Source of the DNA: Skermania piniformis
GTDB lineage: Bacteria; Actinomycetota; Actinomycetes; Mycobacteriales; Mycobacteriaceae
Assembly: GCF_019285775.1 (NCBI RefSeq)
Contig: NZ_CP079105.1
Coordinates: forward strand, 4,038,603 to 4,102,602
Length of the DNA stretch: 64,000 nt
Reading direction: 5' to 3'
In this document: piece by piece, positions 34,203 through 43,524 of the stretch
Numbering within the stretch: the stretch's first letter is position 1
Layout: every line of letters starts with the position of its first letter
Notes under the pieces: generated by a model
Database searches by the model: none
Told to the model about the DNA's origin: nothing
Seen by the model: the letters and a program-made list of their open reading frames with translations, nothing else
Translations under genes and position numbers: made by a program

Positions 34203-34284
34203 TTGTCCGCGGCATCGACCTGTTAGGTTGAGGTCACGGTTGATTGTCCGAGCAGGCCCGCGGATTCGGGCGGAGGTGAACGTC

Positions 34285-34839
34285 GTGCTCGAACTTGCGA
34301 TTCTCGGGCTGTTGCTCGAGGCGCCGATGCACGGCTACGAACTGCGCAAACGGCTGACCGGGTTGCTCGGTGCGTTCCGCGCTTTCTCATACGGTTCGCT
34401 CTATCCGACGCTGCGTCGCATGCAGGCGGATGGGCTGATCGACGAGGAGGTTCCGGTCGGCACGGTGCGCCGGGCCCGTCGGGTGTATCAACTGACCCCT
34501 CTCGGGAAGCAGCGCTTCGCCGAACTGGTCGCCGACACCGGCCCGCAGAATTACACCGACGACGGGTTCGGCGTCCACCTGGCGTTCTTCAGCCGCACCC
34601 CCGCCGAAGCGCGGATGCGGATTCTGGAAGGTCGCCGGCGGCAGGTCGAGGAGCGCCGCGAGGGGCTTCGGGAGGCGATCACCCGGGCGAGCGGTTCACT
34701 CGACCGCTACACCCGGCAGCTACACCAGCTCGGACTGGAGTCGAGCGAACGCGAGGTTCGCTGGCTCAACGAGCTGATCGCTGCCGAACAATCATCGAAA
34801 GCTTTGGGAAGAGAAAAAGGAGAACCCGGCCGTGACTGA
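34285..34839 (+). CDS. PadR-family transcriptional regulator (Rv0047c type)
   Basis: A 184-residue PadR protein. The winged helix occupies residues 1-80: [39 protein letters not shown] and [14 protein letters not shown]. The C-terminal half is helical with heptad-like Glu/Arg ([20 protein letters not shown]), as expected of the dimerisation domain. GTG 34285 was chosen because GGAGGTGA is eight bases upstream. The 3' end overlaps ino1 by 8 bases, so the two are translationally coupled and the regulator probably senses something tied to inositol or envelope metabolism. The palindrome upstream suggests autoregulation. Confidence 0.9.
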   Translation: MLELAILGLLLEAPMHGYELRKRLTGLLGAFRAFSYGSLYPTLRRMQADGLIDEEVPVGTVRRARRVYQLTPLGKQRFAELVADTGPQNYTDDGFGVHLAFFSRTPAEARMRILEGRRRQVEERREGLREAITRASGSLDRYTRQLHQLGLESSEREVRWLNELIAAEQSSKALGREKGEPGRD

Positions 34840-35929
34840 CATCCGACAGCCCGCCACCGACACCGACGTACGGGTGGCCATCGTTGGCGTGGGAAACTGC
34901 GCATCCTCCCTGGTACAGGGCGTGCAGTACTACCGCGACGCGGATGAATCGGCCACCGTGCCGGGTCTCATGCACGTCAAGTTCGGGCAGTACCACGTGC
35001 GCGACGTGAAGTTCGTGGCGGCGTTCGATGTCGACGCCAAGAAGGTCGGTTTCGACCTGTCGGAAGCCATCTTCGCCTCCGAGAACAACACCATCAAGAT
35101 TTCCGATGTGCCGCCGAGCAACGTGATCGTGCAGCGCGGTCCGACGCTGGACGGCATCGGCAAGTACTACGCCCAGACGATCGAGCTGTCCGACGCCGAG
35201 CCGGTGGATGTGGTGCAGGCCCTGCGCGAATCCGGCGCGGACGTGCTGGTGTCCTACCTGCCGGTCGGCTCCGAGGAAGCGGACAAGTTCTATGCCCAGT
35301 GCGCGATCGACGCCGGGGTCGCTTTCGTCAACGCGCTGCCGGTGTTCATCGCGAGTGATCCGGAGTGGGCGGCAAAGTTCACCGCGGCGGGCGTGCCGAT
35401 CGTCGGCGACGACATCAAATCGCAGGTCGGAGCGACGATTACGCACCGGGTGCTGGCCAAGCTGTTCGAGGATCGCGGCGTGCAGCTCGACCGCACGATG
35501 CAGCTGAACGTCGGCGGCAACATGGACTTCAAGAACATGCTGGAGCGGGAGCGGCTGGAATCGAAGAAGATCTCCAAGACCCAGGCGGTCACCTCCAACC
35601 TGCAGCGCGAACTCGGCTCGGGCGACGTGCACATCGGACCGTCGGACCATGTGGGCTGGCTGGACGACCGGAAGTGGGCCTACGTCCGGCTGGAGGGCCG
35701 GGCGTTCGGCGACGTGCCGCTGAACCTGGAGTACAAGCTCGAGGTGTGGGATTCGCCGAACTCGGCCGGGATCATCATCGACGCGGTCCGCGCTGCCAAG
35801 ATCGCCCGCGACCGCGGCATCGGTGGCCCGGTCTATCCGGCCTCGGCATATCTGATGAAATCCCCGCCGGTGCAGATGCCCGACGATCGGGCGCGCACAG
35901 AGCTGGAAGCGTTCATCATCGAGGCCTGA
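34832..35929 (+). CDS. ino1: Inositol-1-phosphate synthase
   Basis: Converts glucose-6-phosphate to 1L-myo-inositol-1-phosphate with bound NAD+, the first step to phosphatidylinositol, its mannosides and mycothiol. 365 residues, as in M. tuberculosis Ino1 (Rv0046c). Visible motifs are [20 protein letters not shown], the NAD-site [20 protein letters not shown] region, [18 protein letters not shown] and [11 protein letters not shown], all catalytic-domain hallmarks. The GTG start is preceded by AAAAAGGAGAACC. It overlaps padR and converges on a GyrI-like gene. The substrate is the same glucose-6-phosphate that PpgK makes. Confidence 0.96.
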   Translation: MTDIRQPATDTDVRVAIVGVGNCASSLVQGVQYYRDADESATVPGLMHVKFGQYHVRDVKFVAAFDVDAKKVGFDLSEAIFASENNTIKISDVPPSNVIVQRGPTLDGIGKYYAQTIELSDAEPVDVVQALRESGADVLVSYLPVGSEEADKFYAQCAIDAGVAFVNALPVFIASDPEWAAKFTAAGVPIVGDDIKSQVGATITHRVLAKLFEDRGVQLDRTMQLNVGGNMDFKNMLERERLESKKISKTQAVTSNLQRELGSGDVHIGPSDHVGWLDDRKWAYVRLEGRAFGDVPLNLEYKLEVWDSPNSAGIIIDAVRAAKIARDRGIGGPVYPASAYLMKSPPVQMPDDRARTELEAFIIEA

Positions 35930-36378
35930 CCCACGCCGGCCGGACCGATCACGGCGCCAACGCGACGAAAACCTCCACCGAGGTCGAGTCCGGGACAGCG
36001 TTCCAGATCGGCGGTGTAGCTGCGCCGGATCTCACCCGTGTTCTCCGCCTGCACGATCTCGGCCCAGGCGGTACGGGTGAGGTCGTAGGGCTTGCCGGCG
36101 ACCGCGAACTTGGCGTACGGTCCGGCCGGAATCCGGGTGACCACGTCACCCGGCAGCACATCCTCGATGTGCTCCGCCTCGTAGCCGAGCACCGCGGCAC
36201 AGCGCCCGTCCTGGGCGACGTAGGCTGCCGCTCGCACGCCGGGTCGGTCCCGGACGAGGTAGCGGTCCCAGGTGAAGGTGATCAGGTCGAGGTCCCGGCG
36301 GGCCACTTCCGCGCCGGCGAGCGGAATGGTCAGGCCGGCGACCAGTCGTTCGGTGAGCGTGACGATCTCGAAGCTCAC
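35833..36378 (-). CDS. GyrI-like small-molecule-binding protein, apparently frameshifted near its C-terminus
   Basis: Residues 1-128 form a GyrI/AraC effector-binding-like domain ([63 protein letters not shown]) closely similar to the next gene upstream. In the frame as read, the product runs to 181 residues and overlaps ino1 by 97 bp with unrelated sequence. In the neighbouring frame the expected ending [14 protein letters not shown] is present with a stop at 35949-35951. Removing one C from the CCC run at 35992-35994 (minus strand) joins the frames. So it is either a sequencing error, a real mutation or a slippage site. Start ATG overlaps the stop of the upstream paralogue by four bases. 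Confidence 0.65.
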   Translation of the reverse strand: MSFEIVTLTERLVAGLTIPLAGAEVARRDLDLITFTWDRYLVRDRPGVRAAAYVAQDGRCAAVLGYEAEHIEDVLPGDVVTRIPAGPYAKFAVAGKPYDLTRTAWAEIVQAENTGEIRRSYTADLERCPGLDLGGGFRRVGAVIGPAGVGQASMMNASSSVRARSSGICTGGDFIRYAEAG

Positions 36379-36833
36379 TCATCCTCCCGCTCGCCGGCCA
36401 ACGCCACAAAGGCCTCGGCGGTACGCACGTCGGGGTATCGCTCGAAATCCCCGGTGTAGCCCCGCACGATGCGCCCCTCCGCCTCAGCATCCCACACCGC
36501 CCGCCACAGCTCGGGTACGACGACCGACAGCTCGTCCCCCCGGCACACGAAGTGTGCGTACCGGCCCGCGGGCAGGCGGGCCAGCACATCGCCGGGCAAC
36601 AGATCGCCGAGCGTTCGGCAGCGGTACCCCACGATATGGGTCATATAGGAGTTCAGCTCGCCGGCAAAGTCGACGTACGCGGTCGCCGGTGGACCGGGCA
36701 GGGTACGGGCGAACATCCGCTCCCACGCCTGCGTTACCTTCAGCCGGCGCGGCCCCTCGACGGCGAGTGCCGGGCTCCGCAGCACCGTACCGGCCACCAG
36801 GATTTCCCGGCGCGCGACGATCTTGAAATTCAT
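36375..36833 (-). CDS. GyrI-like small-molecule-binding protein
   Basis: A 152-residue stand-alone effector-binding domain of the GyrI/AraC_E_bind type: MNFKIVARREILVAGTVL, WERMFARTL, YRCRTLGDLLPGDVLARLPA, GRYAHFV and VRTAEAFVALAG. Such domains bind amphipathic or drug-like molecules; without a DNA-binding part this may be a sensor or sequestering protein. It is translationally coupled (ATGA overlap) to a paralogue immediately downstream, indicating a tandem duplication. It lies on the same strand as the class A PBP gene 118 bp upstream. Target molecule unknown. Confidence 0.78.
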   Translation of the reverse strand: MNFKIVARREILVAGTVLRSPALAVEGPRRLKVTQAWERMFARTLPGPPATAYVDFAGELNSYMTHIVGYRCRTLGDLLPGDVLARLPAGRYAHFVCRGDELSVVVPELWRAVWDAEAEGRIVRGYTGDFERYPDVRTAEAFVALAGEREDE

Positions 36834-36951
36834 CGACTCCCCGACTTCCGTTCTTCATTCCCGGTTCCATGCGTTATCCGTCGATCTGCAGGCCCCTCGG
36901 CTACTTAATCATGCCGGTCGGTATGTCATGCAGCTCGCGTCCCCGACCGGG

Positions 36952-39003
36952 TCAACGCGGGGCGGGCCAATCGATGACCGGCGGCGGGGTACCCGGTGGC
37001 GGCGTGATGACCAGGTCTCGGCTTCCCGCTGCGGGCGGGCGCGCCGAACCCGGTCCCGGATCGCTGAACAACGAGTCCGGTGGGTCCGTCCGGCCCGGCG
37101 GAAACGGCTCGTGCGGGGAACCGGCGAGCGCCGCGTTCATCGTCTGCTGCCAGATATCGGCCGGTAGTCCGGACCCGTAGATATCGGCCCCGCTGCTGGT
37201 CCGGATCGCCTGCGGCTGCTCGGTGCCGACCCAGACCGCGGTGACCAGCGACGGGGTGTAGCCGATCATCCAGGCATCCTTGTTCCGCCCGGTGCCGGGG
37301 AGTTCGGTCGTCCCGGTCTTCGCGGCCGACGGCCGCCCGTCGGCCAGCCCGTGTCCGCCCGAGTACGCGGCGATCGGGATCAGCGCCTTGGTCACGGTGT
37401 CGGCGACCGACGCCGACAACCGTCGCTCACCCGATTCCGGTGCTCGATCCAGCAGCACCTTGCCCGAGTTCGTGGTCACCTTCTGGACGAAGAAGGGCTG
37501 CCGGAAGATTCCCGAAGCGGCCAGCGTCGCATAGGCCGACGCCAGGTCGATCGGCCGGACCAGGTACTGCCCGAGCACGATCCCGTTGTTCGGCGGTCGG
37601 CCGTCCTCGCTCAGGGTGTGCTCGATGCCGGGCAGCGAGCGTGGTATGCCGGCCAGGTGGGCGGCGTCCGCCACCGCCTGGGGACCACCCCACAACGACA
37701 GCATCAGCCGGTAGTAACTGGTGTTCAGCGACCGCTTCATCGCCTCGGCCAGACTGCAGAAGCCACACGACTCGCCGCCGACGTTCGTCACGGTGATGCC
37801 GTTCACGGTCAGCGGCGAACTGTCGTAGCGGGCGGACAGCGAGTAGCCCTGGGCCAGACCGGCGATCAGCGCGAACACCTTGAACGACGATCCTGCCTGT
37901 AGCTCCGCTCCGGCCAGGTCGAAGCCGAGGCCGTCCTCGCCGCCGTAGTAGGCGCGCACACCGCCCGTCCGCGGGTCGAGCGCAACGACCGCGGCACGCA
38001 GCTGCGGCGGCTGGTCGGCAAGTCGGCCGTGCACCGCGTCCAGCGCGGCCTGCTGCGTCTTGGCGTCGATCGTGGTCACGATCGACAGTCCCCGGGTGTC
38101 GATATCGGTCTGGTCGATCCCGGCCGCCGCCAGTTCCCGCAGCACCTGGGTGCGGATCAGCCCTTCCGGCCGGTGCGCAGCGACGTCGTCGACCAGCGGT
38201 GCGGCCGGCACGATCGGCGGAAATCCCACTGCGGCCCGCGCCCCCTCGGCCAACACCCCCATCGTCACCATGCCGTCCAGCACGTACGCCCACCGCGCCT
38301 GCAGTTGGTCGAGGTGCCGGTCCGGGTCGAGCGCGGACGGCGTCCGGATCAATGCGGCCAGCACCGCGCCCTCGGCGAGGTCGAGTTGGTCGACCGGCTT
38401 GCCGAAGTAGGCCCGGGCGGCGGCGGCGATCCCGTACGCGCCGCGCCCGTAATAGATGGTGTTCAGATAGGCCGCGAGGATGTCGTCCTTGCTCCAGGTC
38501 CGGGCCATCTTGGTGGCAATCACCAGTTCGGTGGACTTGCGCACGAGAGTGCGCTCGGACGAGAGGAACGCGTTCTTCACGTATTGCTGCGTGATCGTCG
38601 AGCCGCCGCCTGCGTCGTCGCGATCGAGGAGGTTGTCCCGCGCGGCACGCATCAGGCCGGACACCGAGAAGCCCGGATTGGTCGCAAAGTCACGATCCTC
38701 GGCGGCCAGCACGGCGTCCCGGACCACCTGGGGGACGGCCGCCAGCGGCACCTCCACCCGACTGCCCTCCGCCGGATACACCGTGACCAACGGGGTGGCC
38801 CCGTCGGCGGCGAAGATCGTCGCCTGCCGACCGACGCGGACCTCGGCGGGCTGCGGGATGGACACCGCGAGGTAGGCGAGGGCGAACCCGAGCACGGGCA
38901 GGAGCAGCACCGCGGCAAGCGCGAGGGACAACGCCAGGAGCAGCGCCGACCGGCGCGGCCGCCGGGTCGCACCTGGACTCTTTCGCCCCACCATCCCCAG
39001 CAT
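36952..39003 (-). CDS. Second class A penicillin-binding protein (PonA-like, short)
   Basis: A 683-residue bifunctional peptidoglycan synthase without the long tails of the 31060-33636 paralogue. One N-terminal helix (about 20-48), GT51 domain with EDRDFATNPG (about 103), GGGSTITQQYVKNAF and KDDILAAYLNTIYYGRGAYG, and transpeptidase with SSFK (about 373), SLN (about 425) and KTGTTE (about 561). The same disulfide-type SCGFC motif is present. All catalytic residues appear intact. ATG 39003 and ATG 38994 are near-equivalent starts. It follows the sugar-transport genes by 37 bp on the same strand, so it may share their transcript. Confidence 0.9.
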   Translation of the reverse strand: MLGMVGRKSPGATRRPRRSALLLALSLALAAVLLLPVLGFALAYLAVSIPQPAEVRVGRQATIFAADGATPLVTVYPAEGSRVEVPLAAVPQVVRDAVLAAEDRDFATNPGFSVSGLMRAARDNLLDRDDAGGGSTITQQYVKNAFLSSERTLVRKSTELVIATKMARTWSKDDILAAYLNTIYYGRGAYGIAAAARAYFGKPVDQLDLAEGAVLAALIRTPSALDPDRHLDQLQARWAYVLDGMVTMGVLAEGARAAVGFPPIVPAAPLVDDVAAHRPEGLIRTQVLRELAAAGIDQTDIDTRGLSIVTTIDAKTQQAALDAVHGRLADQPPQLRAAVVALDPRTGGVRAYYGGEDGLGFDLAGAELQAGSSFKVFALIAGLAQGYSLSARYDSSPLTVNGITVTNVGGESCGFCSLAEAMKRSLNTSYYRLMLSLWGGPQAVADAAHLAGIPRSLPGIEHTLSEDGRPPNNGIVLGQYLVRPIDLASAYATLAASGIFRQPFFVQKVTTNSGKVLLDRAPESGERRLSASVADTVTKALIPIAAYSGGHGLADGRPSAAKTGTTELPGTGRNKDAWMIGYTPSLVTAVWVGTEQPQAIRTSSGADIYGSGLPADIWQQTMNAALAGSPHEPFPPGRTDPPDSLFSDPGPGSARPPAAGSRDLVITPPPGTPPPVIDWPAPR

Positions 39004-39040
39004 CCCCACCGATGCTACGGGGTGGGGCCGCTCGGATCGG

Positions 39041-39250
39041 TCAGTTGCTGCGCCGGCGCGCGGCAACCGCCAAACCGAGCAGCGCAAGGACGCCGGCCAG
39101 CACCGATGCCGGAACCACCCCGGGCGGCTCCCGGAACAGTTCCGCGACCGCGGCGACCAGCGCCGGCAGGGTGAAAAACGCGAGGATCCCGATCAGCACC
39201 TCGAGCCGCTGCCGGCGCGCGATCGGGTGGCCACCACCGCCGACGCTCAC
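39041..39250 (-). CDS. Small two-helix membrane protein coupled to the sugar ABC permease
   Basis: A 69-residue protein: a basic start (ARRQRLEVL), two hydrophobic helices (about 16-34 and 47-63, ASVLAGVLALLGLAVAA), and a basic end (RRRSN). GTG 39250 overlaps the permease stop by four bases, so it is translated with the importer. I do not recognise the family. Possible roles are a transporter accessory subunit or a link to the class A PBP whose gene starts 38 bases downstream. Confidence 0.6.
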   Translation of the reverse strand: MSVGGGGHPIARRQRLEVLIGILAFFTLPALVAAVAELFREPPGVVPASVLAGVLALLGLAVAARRRSN

Positions 39251-40131
39251 GACTTCACCCCACCCGCGGTCAGCCCGGAGATGATCCGGCGCTGGAACAG
39301 CAACACCATGATCACCAGCGGCACGGTCACGATGGTCCCGGCCGCCATGATCGCCGCGTACGGCACGACGTGCGGATCGTTGCCGGTGAACCGGGAGATC
39401 GCCACCGTGACCGGCTCGGTCTTGTCGCTGGAGAGCAGGTTGGCCAGCAGATACTCGTTCACCGCGGCGATGAAGCCGAGGATCGCGGTGGTGAACAAGG
39501 CCGGCGCAGCCAGCGGCAGGAGCACGAGCCGGAACGCCTGCGCCCGACTCGCCCCGTCGATCCGAGCGGCTTCCTCCAACTCCCAGGGCAGCTCACCGAA
39601 GAACGAGGTGAGCGTGTACACGGTCAGCGGCAACACGAACGAGATGTTCGGGATGATCAGAGCCTGGTAGTGGCCGATCCAGTCCAGCTCGGTGAACAGC
39701 TGGAACAGCGGGGTGACCAGGGCTACCACCGGAAACATCGAGGCGCCCAGGATCAGCCCGACCACCAGGTAGCGGCCGCGGAAGTCGATCCGGGCCAGCG
39801 CGTAGGCGGCGAAGACGCCGAGCAGCACCGCCGCCGCGGTGGTGCCGGCCCCGATGATCAGGCTGTTGGTCAGTGCCCGGCCGAAATTGTTGCCGTTCTC
39901 GGTGGACAGCGCATTGCGGAAGTTTTCCAACGTCGGATGGGTCGGCCAGGGCGTGATGTCGAACGTGTGCGCCGGGGCCCGCAGCGCCGTGATCACCATC
40001 CAGTAGAACGGTGCCAGCCCCCAGACCAGGATCGCCGCCACGCCGAGATAACCACGTACCGCCGGCCACCGGGACCGGCGCCGGCCACCGGCTCCCTCCC
40101 GCCCGCGCACCCCGTCCGCCCGATGCGCCAT
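39247..40131 (-). CDS. Sugar ABC transporter permease (MalG/SugB type)
   Basis: A 294-residue inner-membrane subunit with six helices and the EAA loop EEAARIDGASRAQAFRLVLL (about residues 185-204), which docks on the ATPase. It pairs with the permease encoded immediately upstream: TGATG joins the two genes, so ATG 40131 restarts on the stop of the upstream gene (GTG 40134 is the alternative). Resembles SugB of the mycobacterial trehalose importer in gene order; the sugar cannot be fixed from sequence. Confidence 0.88.
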   Translation of the reverse strand: MAHRADGVRGREGAGGRRRSRWPAVRGYLGVAAILVWGLAPFYWMVITALRAPAHTFDITPWPTHPTLENFRNALSTENGNNFGRALTNSLIIGAGTTAAAVLLGVFAAYALARIDFRGRYLVVGLILGASMFPVVALVTPLFQLFTELDWIGHYQALIIPNISFVLPLTVYTLTSFFGELPWELEEAARIDGASRAQAFRLVLLPLAAPALFTTAILGFIAAVNEYLLANLLSSDKTEPVTVAISRFTGNDPHVVPYAAIMAAGTIVTVPLVIMVLLFQRRIISGLTAGGVKS

Positions 40132-41147
40132 CACCGGCTACCCCGCCGCTGATCTTCCTGGGTGCGGACCGCGTTGGCGCCGAGCAGCTTCACCAGGACG
40201 AACGCCACCGCGAAGATCAGCAGAAAGGTGAGGGTGGACAACGCCGAGGCGCTGTTGAAGCCCTGCCGGGTCTGGTCCACCACCAGCATCGACACGGTCC
40301 GGGTGGCGTCGTTGCTGCCGATCAGGATGGCCGGCAGATCGTACATCCGCAGTGCGTCCATCGTCCGGAACAAGATCGCCACCAGCAACGCCGGCTTCAC
40401 CAGCGGCAGCGTGATCTGGGTGAATCGCTGCCATGCCGAGGCGCCGTCCACCCGGGCAGCCTCGTAGACGTCCGCCGGAATCATCTGCAAACCGGCCAGA
40501 ATCAGCAACGCCATGAACGGGGTGGTCTTCCACACGTCGGCGACGATCACCGCGGACCGGGCCGGCCAGGCGTCCGAAGTCCAGAGGATCCGGGTGCCGA
40601 GCAGCCGGTTCACCACGCCGTCGGTGGCGAACATGAAGTACCAGAGCTTGGCGGTGACCGCGGTCGGGATCGCCCACGGGATCAGCACCGCGGCCCGCAG
40701 CAGCGCCCGGCCGCGGAAGCTACGGCCCATCACGATCGCCATCCAGATGCCGATCGTCGCCTCCAACGCCACCGTCACCACTGCGAGCGCGAGCGTCGTG
40801 CCGACCGCGGTCCAGAACTGCGACCCGAGCGTGCCGGGCGGGCAGGCGACCTGCGCCCCGGTTCCGGAGGTGCAGCGTTGCAGCAACCAGTGCGTGTAAT
40901 TGGCGAATCCGGCGTAGCCGCCCTCGACGAACATGCCGGTGGCCGGGTCCAGGCCGGCGTCCTGCTCGAACGACATCCAGACCGCACGCAACACCGGATA
41001 ACCGATCACCGCCGCCAGCGCCACCAGCACCGGCGAGATCAGCAACCACGCATGCCTCGTCCGCAGACCCCGACGCACACCGCGGCCGGGGGCACTGCCC
41101 CCGGCCGCGACATTCGAATCGGTCTTTGCGCGGTATCGCACCGCCAT
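40131..41147 (-). CDS. Sugar ABC transporter permease (MalF/SugA type)
   Basis: A 338-residue inner-membrane subunit with six helices (first about 31-52) and the EAA loop EAARVDGASAWQRFTQITLP. An extracytoplasmic insert after the first helix contains two cysteines (RCTSGTGAQVACP) that may form a disulfide. It starts 20 bp after the binding-protein gene and overlaps the second permease gene, forming a binding protein-SugA-SugB-like operon. No ATPase gene is present in the operon; the nearest candidate is at 48999-50063. Confidence 0.88.
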   Translation of the reverse strand: MAVRYRAKTDSNVAAGGSAPGRGVRRGLRTRHAWLLISPVLVALAAVIGYPVLRAVWMSFEQDAGLDPATGMFVEGGYAGFANYTHWLLQRCTSGTGAQVACPPGTLGSQFWTAVGTTLALAVVTVALEATIGIWMAIVMGRSFRGRALLRAAVLIPWAIPTAVTAKLWYFMFATDGVVNRLLGTRILWTSDAWPARSAVIVADVWKTTPFMALLILAGLQMIPADVYEAARVDGASAWQRFTQITLPLVKPALLVAILFRTMDALRMYDLPAILIGSNDATRTVSMLVVDQTRQGFNSASALSTLTFLLIFAVAFVLVKLLGANAVRTQEDQRRGSR

Positions 41148-41167
41148 TCGACCCTCCCCGGCTCCGG

Positions 41168-42484
41168 CTAGTTCGCGCCGGCTGTCTCGATGCCCTTCTG
41201 CATGTCCGTGATCGCCTGGTCGACGGACTTCTCCCCCTTCAACGCAGCGTAGGCGTTGTCGTGCACGGCAGTGGACAGCGCCCGGTAGAACGGGGAGACC
41301 GGCCGCGGGACCGCAGCCATGATCGACTCCTTCAGGGTCGGCAGGTACGGCATCACCGACACCAGCGCCGGGTCCGCGTACAACGACTCGCGCACCGGCG
41401 GCAGCTGACCCTCGCCGATGATCCGCTGCGCATCCTCACCGGTCACGAACTTCACGAAGTCCAGCGCCGTGTCCTTGTGCTTGGAGTACGCGCTGATCCC
41501 GAGGTTGTAGCCACCCAGCGACGAGGTCCCGATGCCGTTCACGCCCGGCAACGGCGCCACCGCGTACTTGTCCTTCACCTTCGACGAGTCCTTGGCCGCG
41601 GTGCCGTAGACGTAGGGCCAGTTGCGCAGGAACAGCAGCTTGCCGTCTTCGAACGCCTGCTGGCTCTCCTGCTCCTTGAAGGTAATCGCATCGGCCGGGA
41701 TGTCACCGCTCTTGAACCCGTCGACCAGCTGCTGCAGCCCGGCCCGCGCCTCGGGGCTGTCCACGGTCGGGGTCTTGCCGTCCGGACCGACGAAGCTGCC
41801 GCCGCGCGCGTTCACCGCTTCGGCGGTGTTCACCGTCAGGCCCTCGTAGTTGGCGAACTGTCCCGCGTAGCAACCGATGTTGTTCTGCTTGGCGATCGGG
41901 CACTTCGCGATCAGGTCGGACCAGGTCTTCGGCGGGTCCGGCACCAGGTCCTTGCGATAGAACAGCAGACCGCCGTTGGTGTTCTTGGGCGCCGCGTAGA
42001 GCGTGCCGTTGTAGGTCGCGCTGTCCACCGTCGGGGTGATCAGCCCGGTGGTGTCGAGCGCGTACTGGTCGGTGAGCGGCTGCAGCCAGCCCTTCGCCGC
42101 GAACTCCGCGGTCCACACCACGTCCATCCCGAGCACGTCGTAGTCGGCTTGCTTGGCCTGCAGATGCTGGACGAAGTCGTCGTGGGCGGCGTCGGCGTCG
42201 GCCGCCTGCTCCTTGAACGTGACCTGCTCGTTCGGGTGGGCGGCGTTCCACTTGTCGATGATCTGGCGGATCACGCCGTTCTCGGTGGTGTCCTGGCCCT
42301 CGGCGTAGGTGATCGGGCCGCGATCGCCGGCCGCCGACGCACCGGTCGAGCCGGCCGACGAACCTGCCGTCGTCGAACCTGCCGACGACGAGCTGTCGTC
42401 GGACGAGCATGCGGAGACGGTCAGCAGGGCCACCGACGCGGCGGCCAGCACCGCCTTGGGAATCAGGGAAGACCTCAGCTTCAT
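41168..42484 (-). CDS. Sugar-binding lipoprotein of an ABC importer (LpqY-like)
   Basis: A 438-residue family 1 solute-binding protein. The signal peptide ends in the lipobox LLTVSAC (about residue 25), followed by a Ser/Gly/Ala-rich linker. The mature part has ITYAEGQDTTENGVIRQIID, VLGMDVVWTAEFAAKGWLQP and NTNGGLLFYRKDLVP; the DVVWTAEFAA segment recalls mycobacterial LpqY, the trehalose-binding protein. Trehalose or a related glucoside is therefore the best guess. It is the first gene of the importer operon and is divergent from a siderophore-interacting protein gene. Confidence 0.85.
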   Translation of the reverse strand: MKLRSSLIPKAVLAAASVALLTVSACSSDDSSSSAGSTTAGSSAGSTGASAAGDRGPITYAEGQDTTENGVIRQIIDKWNAAHPNEQVTFKEQAADADAAHDDFVQHLQAKQADYDVLGMDVVWTAEFAAKGWLQPLTDQYALDTTGLITPTVDSATYNGTLYAAPKNTNGGLLFYRKDLVPDPPKTWSDLIAKCPIAKQNNIGCYAGQFANYEGLTVNTAEAVNARGGSFVGPDGKTPTVDSPEARAGLQQLVDGFKSGDIPADAITFKEQESQQAFEDGKLLFLRNWPYVYGTAAKDSSKVKDKYAVAPLPGVNGIGTSSLGGYNLGISAYSKHKDTALDFVKFVTGEDAQRIIGEGQLPPVRESLYADPALVSVMPYLPTLKESIMAAVPRPVSPFYRALSTAVHDNAYAALKGEKSVDQAITDMQKGIETAGAN

Positions 42485-42682
42485 TCGCTACTCCGCTCCA
42501 TTCGTTCCGCTCCGTTGCGTACGCACCCGCCGTCTCGGCGGCGTCCGACCGGCCTCGGCGTGAGCGGGCACATCGACGGCGACACTACTCAGCGGCAGCT
42601 CGGCGCCCGCCGAAGGGGTACGGTGGGATCACGATCCAACCCGCTAAGGGTCACCTAACTGGTGGCGATCGGAGAGGAACGC

Positions 42683-43495
42683 ATGGCCACGTTGCTGACC
42701 GTCACCGGCACTCAGCCGATCACCCCCACGCTCCGCCGGCTCTGGTTCACCAGTGCCGACCTGTCTGCGTTCGCGGACAGCGCGTTCACCGACCGCTACG
42801 TCAAACTGATGTTTCCCCGGCCCGGTGTGCCCTTGCCCGGGGCGGACGATCCGCGGTCGATCGACCTGCGGACCTTGCGGGCCACCCTGCCGCCCGCGGA
42901 TATGCCGACCCTGCGGACCTATACGGCGCTGTTCCCGAACGTGGAGGCGGGCACGATGGCGATCGATTTCGTGGTGCACGGCGACGCGGGAGTCGCCGGA
43001 CCCTGGGCGCACGCGGCCGAAGTCGGGGATTCGGTGCTGGTCAACGGGCCGGGCGGGGCATATGCACCCGATCCGACGGCAGCGTGGCATCTGCTCGCCG
43101 GTGACGAATCGGCGATCCCGGCGATCAGCGCTGCAGCCGCCGCACTGCCGGAGGACGCGGTCGGGGCACTGCTCGTCCTGGTCGATTCGGTCGACCACGA
43201 ACCCGTGTTGACGACACCCGCCGGCGTGGTGGTGCAGTTCCTGCACCGCGACGGCACCGACGGGCAGCTCGCCGCCGCGGTGCGCGACCTGGACTGGCCG
43301 GACGGGCGGATACAGGCTTTCGTGCACGGCGAAGCCCACGAGGTGATGCACGAGATCCGGCCCTACCTGTTCCGGGAGCGCAAGCTGGCGCGTCGGCAGG
43401 TCTCGATTTCCGGATATTGGCGGCGCGGCCGCACCGAAGAAGGCTTCCGGGCCTGGAAAGCCGAGCTCGCGGCCGCCGAAGGCGCCACCGGTTAG
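42683..43495 (+). CDS. Siderophore-interacting protein (FAD-dependent ferric reductase family)
   Basis: A 270-residue SIP/ViuB-family flavoprotein that would release iron by reducing ferric siderophores in the cytoplasm. The FAD-binding RxYT motif is LRTYTALF (about residues 76-83). The C-terminal NAD(P)H-binding half has LLAGDESAIPAI and the family ending YWRRGRTEEGFRAW. ATG 42683 is preceded by GGAGAGGAACGC; upstream in-frame GTG 42662 is less likely. It sits about 8 kb from the siderophore locus that carries a second SIP (50086-50937), so the two may serve different siderophores. Confidence 0.9.
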   Translation: MATLLTVTGTQPITPTLRRLWFTSADLSAFADSAFTDRYVKLMFPRPGVPLPGADDPRSIDLRTLRATLPPADMPTLRTYTALFPNVEAGTMAIDFVVHGDAGVAGPWAHAAEVGDSVLVNGPGGAYAPDPTAAWHLLAGDESAIPAISAAAAALPEDAVGALLVLVDSVDHEPVLTTPAGVVVQFLHRDGTDGQLAAAVRDLDWPDGRIQAFVHGEAHEVMHEIRPYLFRERKLARRQVSISGYWRRGRTEEGFRAWKAELAAAEGATG

Positions 43496-43524
43496 TGTCG
43501 GCCGCCGCCGGTAGGTTGGCCGGC

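Noticed and set aside
34222-34240. Iron box upstream of padR (TTAGGTTGAGG)
   Set aside because: The right half-site is missing and the genes have no iron connection.
42640-42658. Iron box upstream of the first siderophore-interacting protein (CACCTAA)
   Set aside because: Only one half-site matches; the left half lacks TTAGGT. Too weak to call.
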